From Sinonovacula constricta (lineage: Eukaryota; Mollusca; Bivalvia; Cardiida; Solecurtidae): a stretch of 64,000 nt of DNA. Both the position numbers and the translations under genes were made by a program. Below, in pieces: positions 1 through 10,303 of the stretch; position 1 is the first letter of the stretch; every line of letters begins with the position of its first letter. Under the pieces are notes generated by a model that saw only the letters and a list, made by a program, of their open reading frames with translations, made no database searches and was not told the DNA's origin. The stretch covers positions 11,045,686 through 11,109,685 of the forward strand of contig CM017569.1 of NCBI GenBank assembly GCA_007844125.1, in the 5' to 3' direction.

Positions 1-153
1 GGTTCCCTATTCACCGATTACCTAAATTTTGCGTAACCTCGTCAAACTTTATATTTTTCCTGTTGTCAACATATTGACCTTGACCTTCAATATTTATTTT
101 CTTTGTTCAAAGCGGCATATTATAAAAACACGGTGAACAGGTACAGGTGAAAA

Positions 154-1455
154 ATGATTTTAGGTATATTTACTATGTCACTTTTGTACTATCTACTGGC
201 GAATTTCACAGTTCCTGCAGTAGATCACACTCTGCATGGACATGTGTTGATTACCAAACCAAATTATTTCCAGCCCAGCAAAATAATATCAGTTGCATGT
301 CTTGTTAGTAAGACTAGGTGGCATATACCTTGTAAAACTAAAAGAAATGCATCCCTGGCTTACTTATGCATTTTGCTTATGGCAATCTCAAATGATATTG
401 AGAAAAACCCTGGCCCAATGTATCCTTGTGGCTCCTGTGGCTTGGAAGTTCTAGATAATCACCAAGCAGTGGAGTGGGATACATGCATGCAATGGTTTCA
501 CATAGAATGTGAAAATATGTCAAACGACACTTATAGTGAACTTGTTGCTCGTGACGGCTCCTTCTCATGGCTGTGCTCTGGCTGTGATTCCCTCAATTTT
601 TCATCTCAGACCACCAATTTATCAAATATGTCCTCTGAAAACAGTTTCAAAGTCCTTGAAAAATTGACAACTGACAGTGACGATGGACAGAACACACATA
701 AATCTATATTGAAAACACATAAACCTAAAAATTGGAAACCAAAACTCCAAGTCTTATATTTAAACTGTCAATCAATTGTAAATAAGAAAGCTGAATTTTA
801 CACCTTACTTGAACAGCACAAACCTGATCTTGTCATTGGTACTGAGTCATGGTTGTCAAATGAACATAAGGATGGTGAGATATTTCCAAGGTCTCTGGGC
901 TACACGCCATTTAGAGCAGACAGAAATTGTAAAGGGGGAGGAGTCTTCATTTTAGTTAAAGAAAATATTTTGGCAACAGAGGAAACCAAATTGAAAACAA
1001 ATTGCAAAATTTTGTGGGTTAAACTGGAATTCAAAGGATGTAAATCTCTTTACATAGCAGCCTATTACAAACCTAAAGAAACTGACCAGCTTAGTGCTGA
1101 GGAATTTAGAAAATCGGTCGAACTGGCTCACAAATTGAAAGGGAATATATGGATTTTGGGGGATTTCAATTATCCACAACTCTCCTGGGTTACTGATTTT
1201 ATTGGACATATCAAACAAGGTTGTGGCAATCCTACTATATATGAAGATTTTCTAAACTTACTCGCAGATTACAACCTGTCTCAAATGGTAACTGAAAATA
1301 CGAGAAAAGAAAACATTCTGGACTTATTCCTCACTTCATATCACACACTCATAGATTCAGTAACACTCCATCCAGGCATTTCAGACCACAGCATATTCAC
1401 AGTCATTGCTAATCTAAAACCAAAAACAGCTTCCCAGAAATTTTATTCTTTATAG
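154..1455 (+). CDS. Retrotransposon ORF, 5' part: 2A leader, PHD-like finger, AP endonuclease
   Basis: This is the 433-codon first part of the retrotransposon polyprotein. Residues 1-20 are hydrophobic and signal-like. Residues 70-88 form a 2A-type translational skipping sequence ending DIEKNPGP. Residues 90-147 form a PHD-like zinc finger (CGSC, then DTCMQWFHIEC, then WLCSGC). One expected zinc ligand is tryptophan (W108) instead of cysteine. Residues about 198-425 are an exonuclease-endonuclease-phosphatase domain with NCQSI, TESWL, GDFN and SDHS motifs, the enzyme that nicks target DNA for target-primed reverse transcription. The frame closes at 1453-1455 just after the endonuclease. The RT continues in another frame, so this stop is probably produced by a one-base indel rather than being a natural end. 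The ATG at 154 is the first in frame and puts the hydrophobic leader at the N-terminus. Confidence 0.85.
   Translation: MILGIFTMSLLYYLLANFTVPAVDHTLHGHVLITKPNYFQPSKIISVACLVSKTRWHIPCKTKRNASLAYLCILLMAISNDIEKNPGPMYPCGSCGLEVLDNHQAVEWDTCMQWFHIECENMSNDTYSELVARDGSFSWLCSGCDSLNFSSQTTNLSNMSSENSFKVLEKLTTDSDDGQNTHKSILKTHKPKNWKPKLQVLYLNCQSIVNKKAEFYTLLEQHKPDLVIGTESWLSNEHKDGEIFPRSLGYTPFRADRNCKGGGVFILVKENILATEETKLKTNCKILWVKLEFKGCKSLYIAAYYKPKETDQLSAEEFRKSVELAHKLKGNIWILGDFNYPQLSWVTDFIGHIKQGCGNPTIYEDFLNLLADYNLSQMVTENTRKENILDLFLTSYHTLIDSVTLHPGISDHSIFTVIANLKPKTASQKFYSL
394..417 (+). other. 2A ribosome-skipping motif (DIEKNPGP)
   Basis: Codons 81-88 of the retrotransposon ORF read DIEKNPGP, an exact match to the D-x-E-x-NPGP consensus at which the ribosome fails to form the Gly-Pro bond. 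It is preceded by the hydrophobic stretch LAYLCILLMAISN, as in active 2A peptides. Skipping would release an 87-residue leader with a signal-like N-terminus and start the PHD-endonuclease product at proline 88. 2A motifs at the N-terminus of CR1-like retrotransposons are known from other invertebrates; activity of this copy is inferred. Confidence 0.85.
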
Positions 1456-3601
1456 AAAAGCAAACTGGACAGAATTTCGTAAATTTATGGACTCTGAAAA
1501 AGATAGGATTATAAAATTATGTAAATTCCAAAACTTAAATGTTGATAAACTATGGGAAGAACTTAAATCATCTATTAATACAGGGATATCAAAATACATA
1601 CCATTAAAGAAAATAGGGTCAAAATTCTCACTGCCTTGGATCACTCAAGAAATTAAAAGACTAATTCGTAAACGGGATCACCTTTATGTCAAGCTCAAGA
1701 AAACTAAAAAAACAGATCCAAAAACTAGAGCCCACTTCCTGAATCTAAAAAACCTTATCAAAAGGAAAATTAAAATTGCACATGAAAATTATATTGAATA
1801 TGTTTTGGGAAATGAAAACCCAGAAACAGAACAAGATCATCCTAAAAACAAGTTTTCAACAAAGAAACTATACAGTGTTCTAAAAGCGGCAAAACAAGAT
1901 GCTCATGGTATTCCACCTTTATTCGATCAGTCTACCGGTACGACTGTTAGCGACAACTTAAGTAAAGCAGACCTCCTAAATAAGCAGTTTCAGTCTGTTT
2001 TCACTCCTATGTCACCACTTTCGTTATCACAACTATGTAACGCAACCCTCATAAACATGAATATAAATTGTAAGAACCCAAAAATGCCTGAAATTGTTAT
2101 TGACCTAAAAGGGATTATAAAACTCCTTGGTAATCTAAAACCTGACAAAGCTGCTGGTCCAGACAGTATTAAACCCCTTGTGCTGAAGGAATTAAAATTG
2201 CAAATTGCTCCAATAATACAAATTCTGTTTCAAAAATCACTTGACTCTGACAAACTACCAATGGAATGGATTTCTGCAAATGTCACTCCTCTTTTCAAGA
2301 AAGGAGCTAAAAATGACCCTGCAAACTACAGACCAATTTCTTTGACTTGCATTCTTTGTAAAACATTAGAACACATTATAGCATCCAATCTTACTGTTCA
2401 TTTTAAAAAACACAACATTCTTTATGATTTACAACATGGCTTTCGTGAACGCCGATCTTGTGAAACACAACTTATACAACTTGTTGACGACCTAGCACGT
2501 AACCTCAGCACAGGACAACAGACTGACTTAATATTGCTGGATTTTAGCAAGGCTTTTGATAAAGTAAGTCACCTATTATATAAACTGCAGGAACATGGGG
2601 TAGACCAACGTACAGTACAGTGGATCAAAGCCTTTCTTATAGGTAGATCACAAACAGTACTCCTTGATGGCGTAAATTCCAAGGAAGTACCAGTAACATC
2701 AGGGGTGCCCCAGGGCTCAGTACTCGGCCCCCTCCTTTTTCTACTTTATATAAACGACCTACCCAATCATATTAAATCCCAAGTTCGCCTTTTCGCTGAC
2801 GACACTGCAGTTTACCTAGTCATCACAGATAATCAAGACTGCCTTAGGTTACAGAAGGATTTACAGACATTAGAAGCTTGGGAAAAGTTATGGAAAATGG
2901 AGTTTAACCCTGGCAAATGTCAAGTCTTAAACATAACTAGGAATAAAAAGAAAATCAAGTTTGGTTATAAGTTACATGGACAAATCTTAGAGGTAGTACC
3001 AAGTGCAAAATATCTAGGCATTGACATTTCAAGTGACCTATCATGGAATCAGCACATTGACAGAATCACTCACAGTGCAAATAAAACTCTTGGATTCTTA
3101 CGAAGAAATCTACCTTCAAAAAACCAAAAGATTCGCCAAGTTTCATATAAATCACTTGTTAGACCGCAACTGGAATATGCGTCTACAGTTTGGTCACCAC
3201 ATACACAGTGTAACATTAACAAAATTGAAAGGATCCAACGTAGAGCAGCCCGTTGGGTCAAAGGTCAATATTCCCCTTACGACAGTGTGACGACTATGCT
3301 CGATGACCTAAAATGGGAGACACTAGAATCCAGAAGAACCTCTGCTAGACTATGTATGTTTTTCAAAATAGTCCATGGTTTTGTGGCAATTTCAGTCCCA
3401 CCTTATCTAGTACAGCCATTGAGAAGAACCAGGCACATGCATCCATTAACATACAGGCAGGTTCACTCTAAAATTGATATTTTTAAATACTCTTTCTTTC
3501 CTCAGACCGTCGTATTATGGAATCAGCTACCATCCACCGTCGTTTTGCAGCCTGATCCTGATCACTTCAGACAGGCTATAAACACCCTTAACACTGCCTA
3601 G
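1456..3601 (+). CDS. Retrotransposon reverse transcriptase (frameshifted from the endonuclease)
   Basis: The frame is open from about 1456, with its first ATG at 1487, to the TAG at 3599-3601 (704 codons from that ATG). It encodes the linker and reverse transcriptase of the element. RT landmarks in order are NYRPISL, QHGFRERRSCETQ, LILLDFSKAFDKVSH (motif A with its catalytic Asp), TSGVPQGSVLGPLLF (motif B), RLFADDTAVYL (motif C with the two catalytic Asp) and KYLGIDISSDLSW. The C-terminal region has the WNQLP-type ending usual in CR1/Jockey elements. In this group RT is normally fused to the endonuclease, and the reading continues smoothly into this frame across about 1440-1456, so a single-base indel broke one ORF in two. 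Motif A is followed by a stretch about two residues shorter than usual. The ATG at 1487 is unlikely to be a natural start. Confidence 0.88.
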
Positions 3602-3780
3602 ACAGCAAAACACTGTTTTTAACCTGTTTTAACCTGTTTTTAACTCTTTTAACAAGTTCACCCCTGTTTTTCTTGACGTCTTCTTGTCATTTAAAAACTT
3701 TTATTCTTGCACTTGCACGCGCACCTGCTAGTAATACCCGAAAGGGGCGTACAGCAGTATAAATAGATAGATAGATAGAT
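3602..3780 (+). repeat. Retrotransposon 3' UTR and (GATA)n tail
   Basis: The 3' UTR is T-rich, with direct repeats of the form AACCTGTTTTAACC at about 3620-3650. It ends in four to five GATA units at about 3763-3780. Short tandem 3' tails of this kind are typical of CR1-group elements and mark the 3' terminus. Confidence 0.75.
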
Positions 3781-4798
3781 TGGTAAGTTTGGAAGAAAGC
3801 AATATCCTTTCACAAATGACACAGTAGTTTTTTTACATTCAATTTGAATGTATCAGTGTATGGGTCAAGCTGACCCTATTCCCAATGTTAAATGCCAAGT
3901 AGTGTAGGTCACAATATATCTACTTTTTCAGATTACATCACTTCTTGCATTACTGGGCTTCACTGACACTTGCTGGGTATATACATCCTTAAATAGTTCA
4001 TTCATTATGTCTTGCTTTATGTAGTTCTTTATTAAAATCACTTTAATGACTCCTAGTTATACATCCCGGTGAACTCTCCCACTTTTGGAGGGAGACTCCC
4101 ATTTTTAAGGTTCAAAATTATTTGATAATGAGGGGTGTTTTACACATTTTAACAAATCTGCTAACTTGGAAACAGATGACTTCCATCTTTGTGTATATGA
4201 AAATAACAAATCTCCCATGTTGCAAGTGAAAATCTCCCACTTTAGCCATAGTTCACATGTATGGTAATAATATGTTTAAAGGCATTGAAAATTGAAAAGT
4301 GTCCTTATCTGGCTCTTAAAATTGTGATCACAATGGAAGGTTAATGGGTTGTAGGAAGGAAGTGGGGGTAGGGTGGGTCTATCAAGCTAGACATAGCCTC
4401 AAGCTGCAGTGGTGTTACGTAAGGGGAGGGGATTAGAGCATTTGTTATCAATGGCACTTCAAGTGACTAATTTTTTTTACGGCTTCTTCCACTATGACAT
4501 CTATGTATTTAATAAACTAATGAAGTGTCTAGCTGTGATCTCATGGCATGGTGTTACATTTTTTGGGAGGGGAACCACTAAAGAAGGCCATTTTCAATGC
4601 CTTTAAAGCATGTCAATCACAGCTGACACATGCAGCCTGTTTTTAGAGCCATATTTGTTTCTGTAATAGCTTTCTCTATATGAAGATTTAAGAGTCATAC
4701 ATTGAGTTACTATAAAGCCATTCTGTGTTCCTCCAGCATTCACCACAATGGACAATTTATAGATCTAGAAGACTTTTGTCAACACAGGTAGAACCGCC
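3781..4798. other. Non-coding stretch between transposons
   Basis: I see no convincing exon, RNA gene or terminal repeat here. The short open frame at 4409-4606 has no recognisable domain. It may be LHPP intron sequence. Confidence 0.4.
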
Positions 4799-6222
4799 AA
4801 TGGGGTCCTACCGATATACAGAGTTTTCCCTGATTTCGCTACGTATTTACCTTCCTTGATCGAGGTGGCGCTTCTTTGGTAGTTCCGGTTTCGGTTATAT
4901 ACAGTAAACTATATTGAGAGTACGCCGATTTTATGTTGAAAATAGCTGTGGATTAGGAAAAGGCGTGGTCACATGTAAGGATTTATGGCCTGAAATATAT
5001 GTTTTGGAATTTCATGTAACCCGGATGTAAACACAATGAATTAATTATGTCAAGGCAAAGAAAAGTGGCGATGTGCCTTACTGTTAGCTTTACAATTCCT
5101 ACTTATACGCATATGTATCGGCGGATATGTGGAATTACCTGCCTCAGATCCAATTATAATATAATTGCTAATATCAACAGATCAAAAGACAAAAGCTAAC
5201 GATTGGAAATCGTGGAAATTTTTAATCAAATATGAAGTTTAAGAGCGTTATTTTCTCAAACTACCGGTAAATCGCAATTTTCAATCAAAGGCAGCTGACT
5301 GTTTTAAAGTTACTCATTATATATTTTTTATATAAAGCAGTGTTATTTACGTTATAAACATAATAAAAACTTGATGAGGCCAATTATATTTTATTTAAAT
5401 CATTTGAAATGTGTTAATTTTGATATAATTAATCTTGCTTGTTCCTCAGCTTTCAGTCATTTTCACTCTTTTCTGAAGTATTTCTTTTCTTAAAGTGTTA
5501 CCCCCCCCCCCCAATATCTTACACTGTCCGGTAATCCTCACCAGATGTGTCTAGGCATGAGGGGCAGATAAGACCTCCACCAGGTGTAAGGGATGACTGG
5601 AGAAATGCCTCTAGGGGATGACTGGTTAATTGGCTGTAGGGCTCATGACTTAATGAAAATAGGATAAAAGAGCAAAAAATACACACACCAAAATAGGTTG
5701 TATATGTTGCTAACTCCCTACATGCCACACATTTAATTTCAATCATGACTAGTATAAAAATGCATTTCTATAGTCGAATTGCTCCAATTACCACTTCACT
5801 TTCAGCACATTTACATTAAAAGCTTACATAAATTATCTGCATCTCATCAATCACGAATTAAAACAACAAAAATAGCGAAATAAATCACAACACGCCAGAA
5901 TAATGGGACAATCTGTCGAGATTAAGTACCAACTTATTTTACCCCACTCATACAGTTTCTTGAGAAACTGTTCCGACTTGAACAGTTTTACTCTATCATA
6001 CATAATTTCCTTCTTTCCGTTGGCTGTACTGCTGTTCTGCATTCGTTTCCTAAGTTGAATATAGAGCTAACATTGAAATTCCTTTAAGAACACAGGAATA
6101 AATCTCGATATTTTATCTGATCGTTGTTTTTCTCAACAAACCGGAACTACCCAATACCAAAGGGAAATCACTCTAAACTGACTCTGCAAGGGAGATAACT
6201 GTGGATATCGGTAGACACCATT
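4799..6222 (-). mobile_element. Non-autonomous TIR DNA transposon, copy A
   Basis: The left end reads AATGGGGTCCTACCGATAT and the right end ATATCGGTAGACACCATT, which are inverted copies with two differences. Inside both ends are further inverted blocks (GGTAGTTCCGGTTT at about 4879 and its complement at about 6140), giving long imperfect TIRs of about 80-100 bp. The whole 1.42 kb is the reverse complement of copy B at 12145-13397. No transposase-like frame is present, so it is probably mobilised in trans. No target-site duplication is obvious, which leaves the superfamily open. The strand given is only relative to copy B. Confidence 0.75.
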
Positions 6223-6837
6223 ACCGTAATCACTGGTCAGCAGGAAGACATGAAGGTTATTGTTTGCATTGGAACTAGAATCCATGTTGTTAGGGTTGAA
6301 GTTGGTAAATTTAAAACTCTGACTCAGAAAGGGTTTTAATTTTGTAATTATTCTTGCTGAAGTAAGCAGGTGATGACAAAAAATAATCCTTTCATATCAT
6401 TAGTAAAGAAAAATAAGATTAAAATAAGCTCAATTGACTAAACTCAGTACAAGTTTCAAATAATAAAACTGTCAGCAAAGTAAGTGTTGAGTATAGACAA
6501 TAACTTGTATAGTTTTTTAGGAAAACGTCTTACTGATTTTAGTCAGTAGTGTTCCTTTTGTCAGTAGAGTATTGTAAGTTATTGTGTTTACTTTTTTTAA
6601 TTTACCAACAGAAATCTGGTCCTGGTTTCATTAAACTTACTTTGCTAAGGAATTTCTACACCTACAAAATCACCTTAGATGAGAAATCTCCAAATGTCCC
6701 TTTCACTAAACACACTTGACTCAAATTTGTGGAGCCCTAACTAAGAAAAATTCTCAAAGTTGCGGTTAAATGGGATATCAGTTTAGACCAAAAAATTCTT
6801 TCCAGTAACAAAATAGGTACTTGTTATCAGAAATAGT
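6223..6837. other. Non-coding stretch between element A and the Mutator-like element
   Basis: No coding exon or RNA gene is recognisable. It ends at the 9-bp target duplication of the Mutator-like element. Confidence 0.4.
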
Positions 6838-6846
6838 CCTGCAAAA
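6838..6846. repeat. Left target-site duplication of the MULE (CCTGCAAAA)
   Basis: It is identical to 10295-10303. Nine base pairs is within the usual size range for Mutator-like insertions. Confidence 0.8.
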
Positions 6847-6942
6847 GAATTAGTATTGATTCGCAACAATAACGATTCGCCACATAACGATTCGCCACAC
6901 TTATATCACGATTCACCACACTTATATAACGATTCGCCACAG
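6847..6942 (+). repeat. MULE left terminal inverted repeat with tandem units
   Basis: It holds four units of a CGATTCGCCACA core (one variant with CACC) joined by TATA-containing spacers. The reverse complement of 10236-10294 matches its outer part and its innermost units. Repeated cores in a TIR may be transposase-binding sites; this is inferred. Confidence 0.75.
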
Positions 6943-7416
6943 ATGAATAATGAATAATAATGTTGATTTTTGTGAGAAAACTAATGTGAATATTTATTAT
7001 TTGTAATTAAAAAAGTCATCGAAATGTTAATGAACCCACATGTACTGTTGTCTTCCCAATCATGAAAGTTATTCACACTTTTTCAATATGTCGTCATCTT
7101 TTATTCAGGGAGAGTTTTCATCGTTAAAAGTTTGTTATGTTTGCACCTGTCAATTAAGTGGCCGATTCCTGTTAATTAACCCCGAAGAATTCCTTTAATT
7201 AGAAACTAATGTTCTCAGTTTGTCAAATAAGGGACCGACTCCTTTTAATTATTCCCGAAGAATTCCTTTAATCAGAAAGGAATGTTTGCAGTTTGTCAAT
7301 GTAATAACTTTGGTTATCATTGTTACATGTTTGTTTGTAAACAAACAAATTTGAGCGAAGTATCACGATTTCATATAAATTAGCGGACAACCTCACCAGC
7401 ATCACATATCCAGAAA

Positions 7417-9903
7417 ATGCCAGCTCCTCCGTGCATCTTCTGTTTGAGACGTATCTACAAGAATTTGCGTGCTGTAACATGCGACAAATGTCACAGATGG
7501 CATCACATTAAATGTGGAAATACAGGTACAGAGGCACTTCATATGAGCAATGTACAAAATAAATATTTAAAAATTGCACACAAATGCAACATGTGCATCT
7601 TAAAAATGCATTACAAAAATATATTGTTATATATACTAAACCTGACGTAAATGTTTGCGGTATACATTATACATTATTTTTTAAATTCAACCTTTATAAT
7701 CCATAAAAAATATTTACATCTTAGCATATTTTTTCTTTATCCAGGTATCTCCGACCAGGAATACGATGCCGCTGTCAATGAAAGCCGAGATCTACAATTC
7801 AATTGTATTGGGTGTCGGCTTGAAGAAGCAGATATGGAGACAGACGAGCCATCGATGGAAGCAGATGTCTGTGGAGCATCATCCCACATTGATGTAACTG
7901 TTAACTACAGTGATCTGGCCGTACCAGAGTACTAGATTCTCAGTCGCCTCTGTGATGCTACAAGAAGAAATCAGCGAAGACTTCTCCGACGATACACAGA
8001 CATTCGACGTCACTAGACCAGACAGATCTATGGTAGTAGAGGAAGCTGAGGTGTCTCTAGAAGACAACACAGTAACGGAGGTATTACCCAGCGCAGATGT
8101 CACGTACGAAGTGATCGCGAAAGGGACCGAAAGAGGCAAGCCGAAATTGGTGTCATCTGATGGGTACGCATACGTGGTCAACAGGACCTTCCCATCTGGG
8201 ACGGTTGACTGGCGTTGCAGCATTAGAAGAAAAGGCCTATCGTGTTCCGCCACGGTAAAACAGATAGGTGACTCCTTCTGGGCATCCAATAGCGGTCACT
8301 GTCATCCGGCAAAACCTGGATTGAAAGTCTCGGTTGAGGTGAAATTTCAGCTAAAAGAGAAAGCTGTTAATGACATATTTGAAACAGCCCCAGTACTGGT
8401 TAAGAACATCACAGAAATACTTCAAGACGCCAATCAACCTGAGGGCTCTCGGCCAACAATCCAGGCACTATACCAGTTGTATAGTCGCGCGCGTTCGGGA
8501 CTGCGCCCCGACGACCCGGACGATCTTGAATTTGAGGTAAATATAATATAATTAACATTAATGTTGTAATTGAAATTTAAGTTGTAATTGTTTATTGTAA
8601 TGATGAACGATGGTTAATATTAAGTATGTTTATACTATCTTATTTATTTTTGCAGATCGACGAGGACTACCTCTGTCGCACGATGGGAGAGCCCTTCTAC
8701 CGTGAGACAGTACGAGCGAAGGAACGAAGACACGTGGTCCTCGCAACGGACGCCCAGCTCCATCTCCTCTCCAAAGCTAAGATGTGGTATATAGATGGAA
8801 CCTTCAAAGTTGTGAAGGCACCGTTCACACAGCTTCTATCAATTCACGCTTTCATCAAGTCCAGTGACAACATGAAACAGGTCCCCCTCTGCTTTGTGTT
8901 AATGTCCGGGAAAAAGTGACGGGATTATAAAAAGGTAACAGTAATAGAAAACAATATTATATATTATATAAGTTATATATATATATATATATATATTTAT
9001 ATAATAAATTCACATATGTTATTTTATATAACTGCATTAAATATTATTAAAATATTTTATTAATTCAGGTCTTCCAAGCAGTCATCAACCTCCTACCGGA
9101 GCGGCGCGTGGAGACGTTCATTGTCGACTTCGAGGCAGGGATGTGGCAAGGTCTAAGGGACGTATTTGATGAGCCACAGATCCGGGGCTGTGCGTTCCAT
9201 TTTGGACAGGCACTGTATCGCAAAGTGCAAGAGATGGGTTTACAGGTAACTGATAGCACATTTTAATAGCACATTTTAATAGCACATATTTGTACTCTCA
9301 TGTATATGCTTATTTAACCCAATTTATTCCACATCATTCAAGCAGTTCAACATGCATAATACAGAAACCAAGTTATTATAAATCGTCAAAACATTCAACT
9401 TGTACGTTATTCTTATTTACAGAGAGCCTACAATGAACGGGATGACGTTTATAGACTTCTCAGGAAGACCTTTTCTCTGCCTCTTCTCCCAGCAGACGAC
9501 AGCTGCCCAGCATTTCAGCGGCACAGAAAAGACAGACGAATATATGAAATATATAGAAAACACATGGTTAAACAACCACATCTGGCCTGTCAACTCATGG
9601 AGTCAGTATGGAAGGGCAATTAGGACAAACAATGACTGCGAAGGATGGCACAACAAGCTCAACCGACGAGCAAGAAAGGGGAACTTGCCTTTCTACGTAC
9701 TGCTGACACTACTCTTCCAGGAAGCAAAAGAAGTATCAATCCAGACAAGGCTTGTCAAAGAAAAAAAACTTACAAGGTACCAGTCTAAACAGACAAAGCA
9801 AACACAAGGACGTCTTTGGAGCCTGTGGGAGAAGTATAGACTAAACAACTTAACCACCAGTGCCCCGTTGGATGAATGTGCCGCCATTTATGGACCAGTG
9901 TAA
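7417..9903 (+). pseudogene. MULE transposase gene (PHD + FLYWCH + MULE DDE), five exons, disabled
   Basis: The exons inferred from domain continuity and GT-AG borders are 7417-7525, 7745-8536, 8656-8934, 9069-9245 and 9423-9903. Exon 1 plus the start of exon 2 encode a PHD-like finger (CIFC, CDKCHRWHHIKC, CIGC), then an acidic linker. Late exon 2 encodes a FLYWCH finger (SDGYAYVV, WRCSIRR, GHCHP). Exon 3 has [11 protein letters not shown] (first catalytic Asp), exon 4 has FIVDFEAG (second Asp) and GCAFHF, and exon 5 has RTNNDCEGWHNKLNRRA near the C-terminal catalytic region. It would cut and paste DNA between its TIRs. Lesions: a frameshift at about 7910-7935 in exon 2, a TGA at 8917-8919 where the family has arginine in GKKxRDY, and a frameshift at about 9510-9535 in exon 5. 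Splice phases agree at every junction. Confidence 0.85.
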
Positions 9904-10235
9904 AAAAAGTGCAAACCCACCCTACTCCTCCCCAAATTTCAATGTGTGTGTTCACGTTCATTAGTTGTGCATCTATGTTGATTTTTTCATTCATGTTCAC
10001 TTATTTCATTCATAAATTCATATGCTCTTATTACCTTGTGATTAAATTTATAATTCATGCTGTGATGTTTGGTATTTTTAATTATTATTAAACATTGAAT
10101 TAAGAATAAAAATATTTACTAGAATGATATAGTTATTGTGTAACCCTCACTATACAAAGAAAAATTAAGTGCCAATTAACAAGTACTTTCCGTATCAATA
10201 TCATTTATCACACCTGTTGCAAATCATTTTTACTA

Positions 10236-10294
10236 CTGTGGCGAATCGTTATATAAGTGTGGCGAATCGTTATTGTGGTGAATTGTTAATATAC
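10236..10294 (-). repeat. MULE right terminal inverted repeat
   Basis: Two GGCGAATCGTTAT units and a diverged third (GGTGAATTGTTAAT) face the left-end units. It lacks about 40 bp of repeat units present in the left end. Confidence 0.75.
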
Positions 10295-10303
10295 CCTGCA
10301 AAA
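10295..10303. repeat. Right target-site duplication of the MULE (CCTGCAAAA)
   Basis: Identical to 6838-6846; it fixes the right boundary of the element. Confidence 0.8.

Larger units (their letters stand above)
1..3780 (+). mobile_element. CR1/Jockey-group non-LTR retrotransposon with 2A leader
   Basis: The order of parts is an N-terminal leader ending in a 2A motif, a PHD-like finger, an AP-type endonuclease, a reverse transcriptase, a short 3' UTR and a (GATA)n tail. This is the layout of CR1/L2/Rex1-type LINEs; the exact clade cannot be set by eye. The 5' boundary is not visible and may lie outside the window, so bases 1-153 are taken as 5' UTR. The 3' end is set by the tetranucleotide tail at about 3763-3780. 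No target-site duplication can be tested without the 5' end. The copy is nearly full length and only lightly damaged: one frameshift separates endonuclease and RT. It lies on the same strand as the LHPP exons downstream and may be in an LHPP intron if that gene's 5' exons lie left of the window. Confidence 0.88.
6847..10294 (+). mobile_element. Mutator-like (MULE) DNA transposon, complete with TIRs
   Basis: This 3.45 kb element is bounded by a perfect 9-bp duplication, CCTGCAAAA, at 6838-6846 and 10295-10303. That length is usual for Mutator-like elements. Its ends (6847-6942 and 10236-10294) are inverted and built from repeats of ATAACGATTCGCCACA separated by CTTAT spacers; the left end has more units than the right. 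Between them lies a five-exon gene for a MULE transposase with PHD and FLYWCH fingers. The gene carries two frameshifts and one nonsense codon, so this copy is non-autonomous now. The exact duplication and clear TIRs suggest a fairly recent insertion. Confidence 0.9.

Noticed and set aside
5519..6042. Minus-strand frames inside element A
   Set aside because: The same sequence in copy B is interrupted by stops, and no domain is seen, so they are chance frames in a non-autonomous element.
7268..7480. Minus-strand frame near the MULE start
   Set aside because: It overlaps the transposase first exon and 5' region and has no motif.
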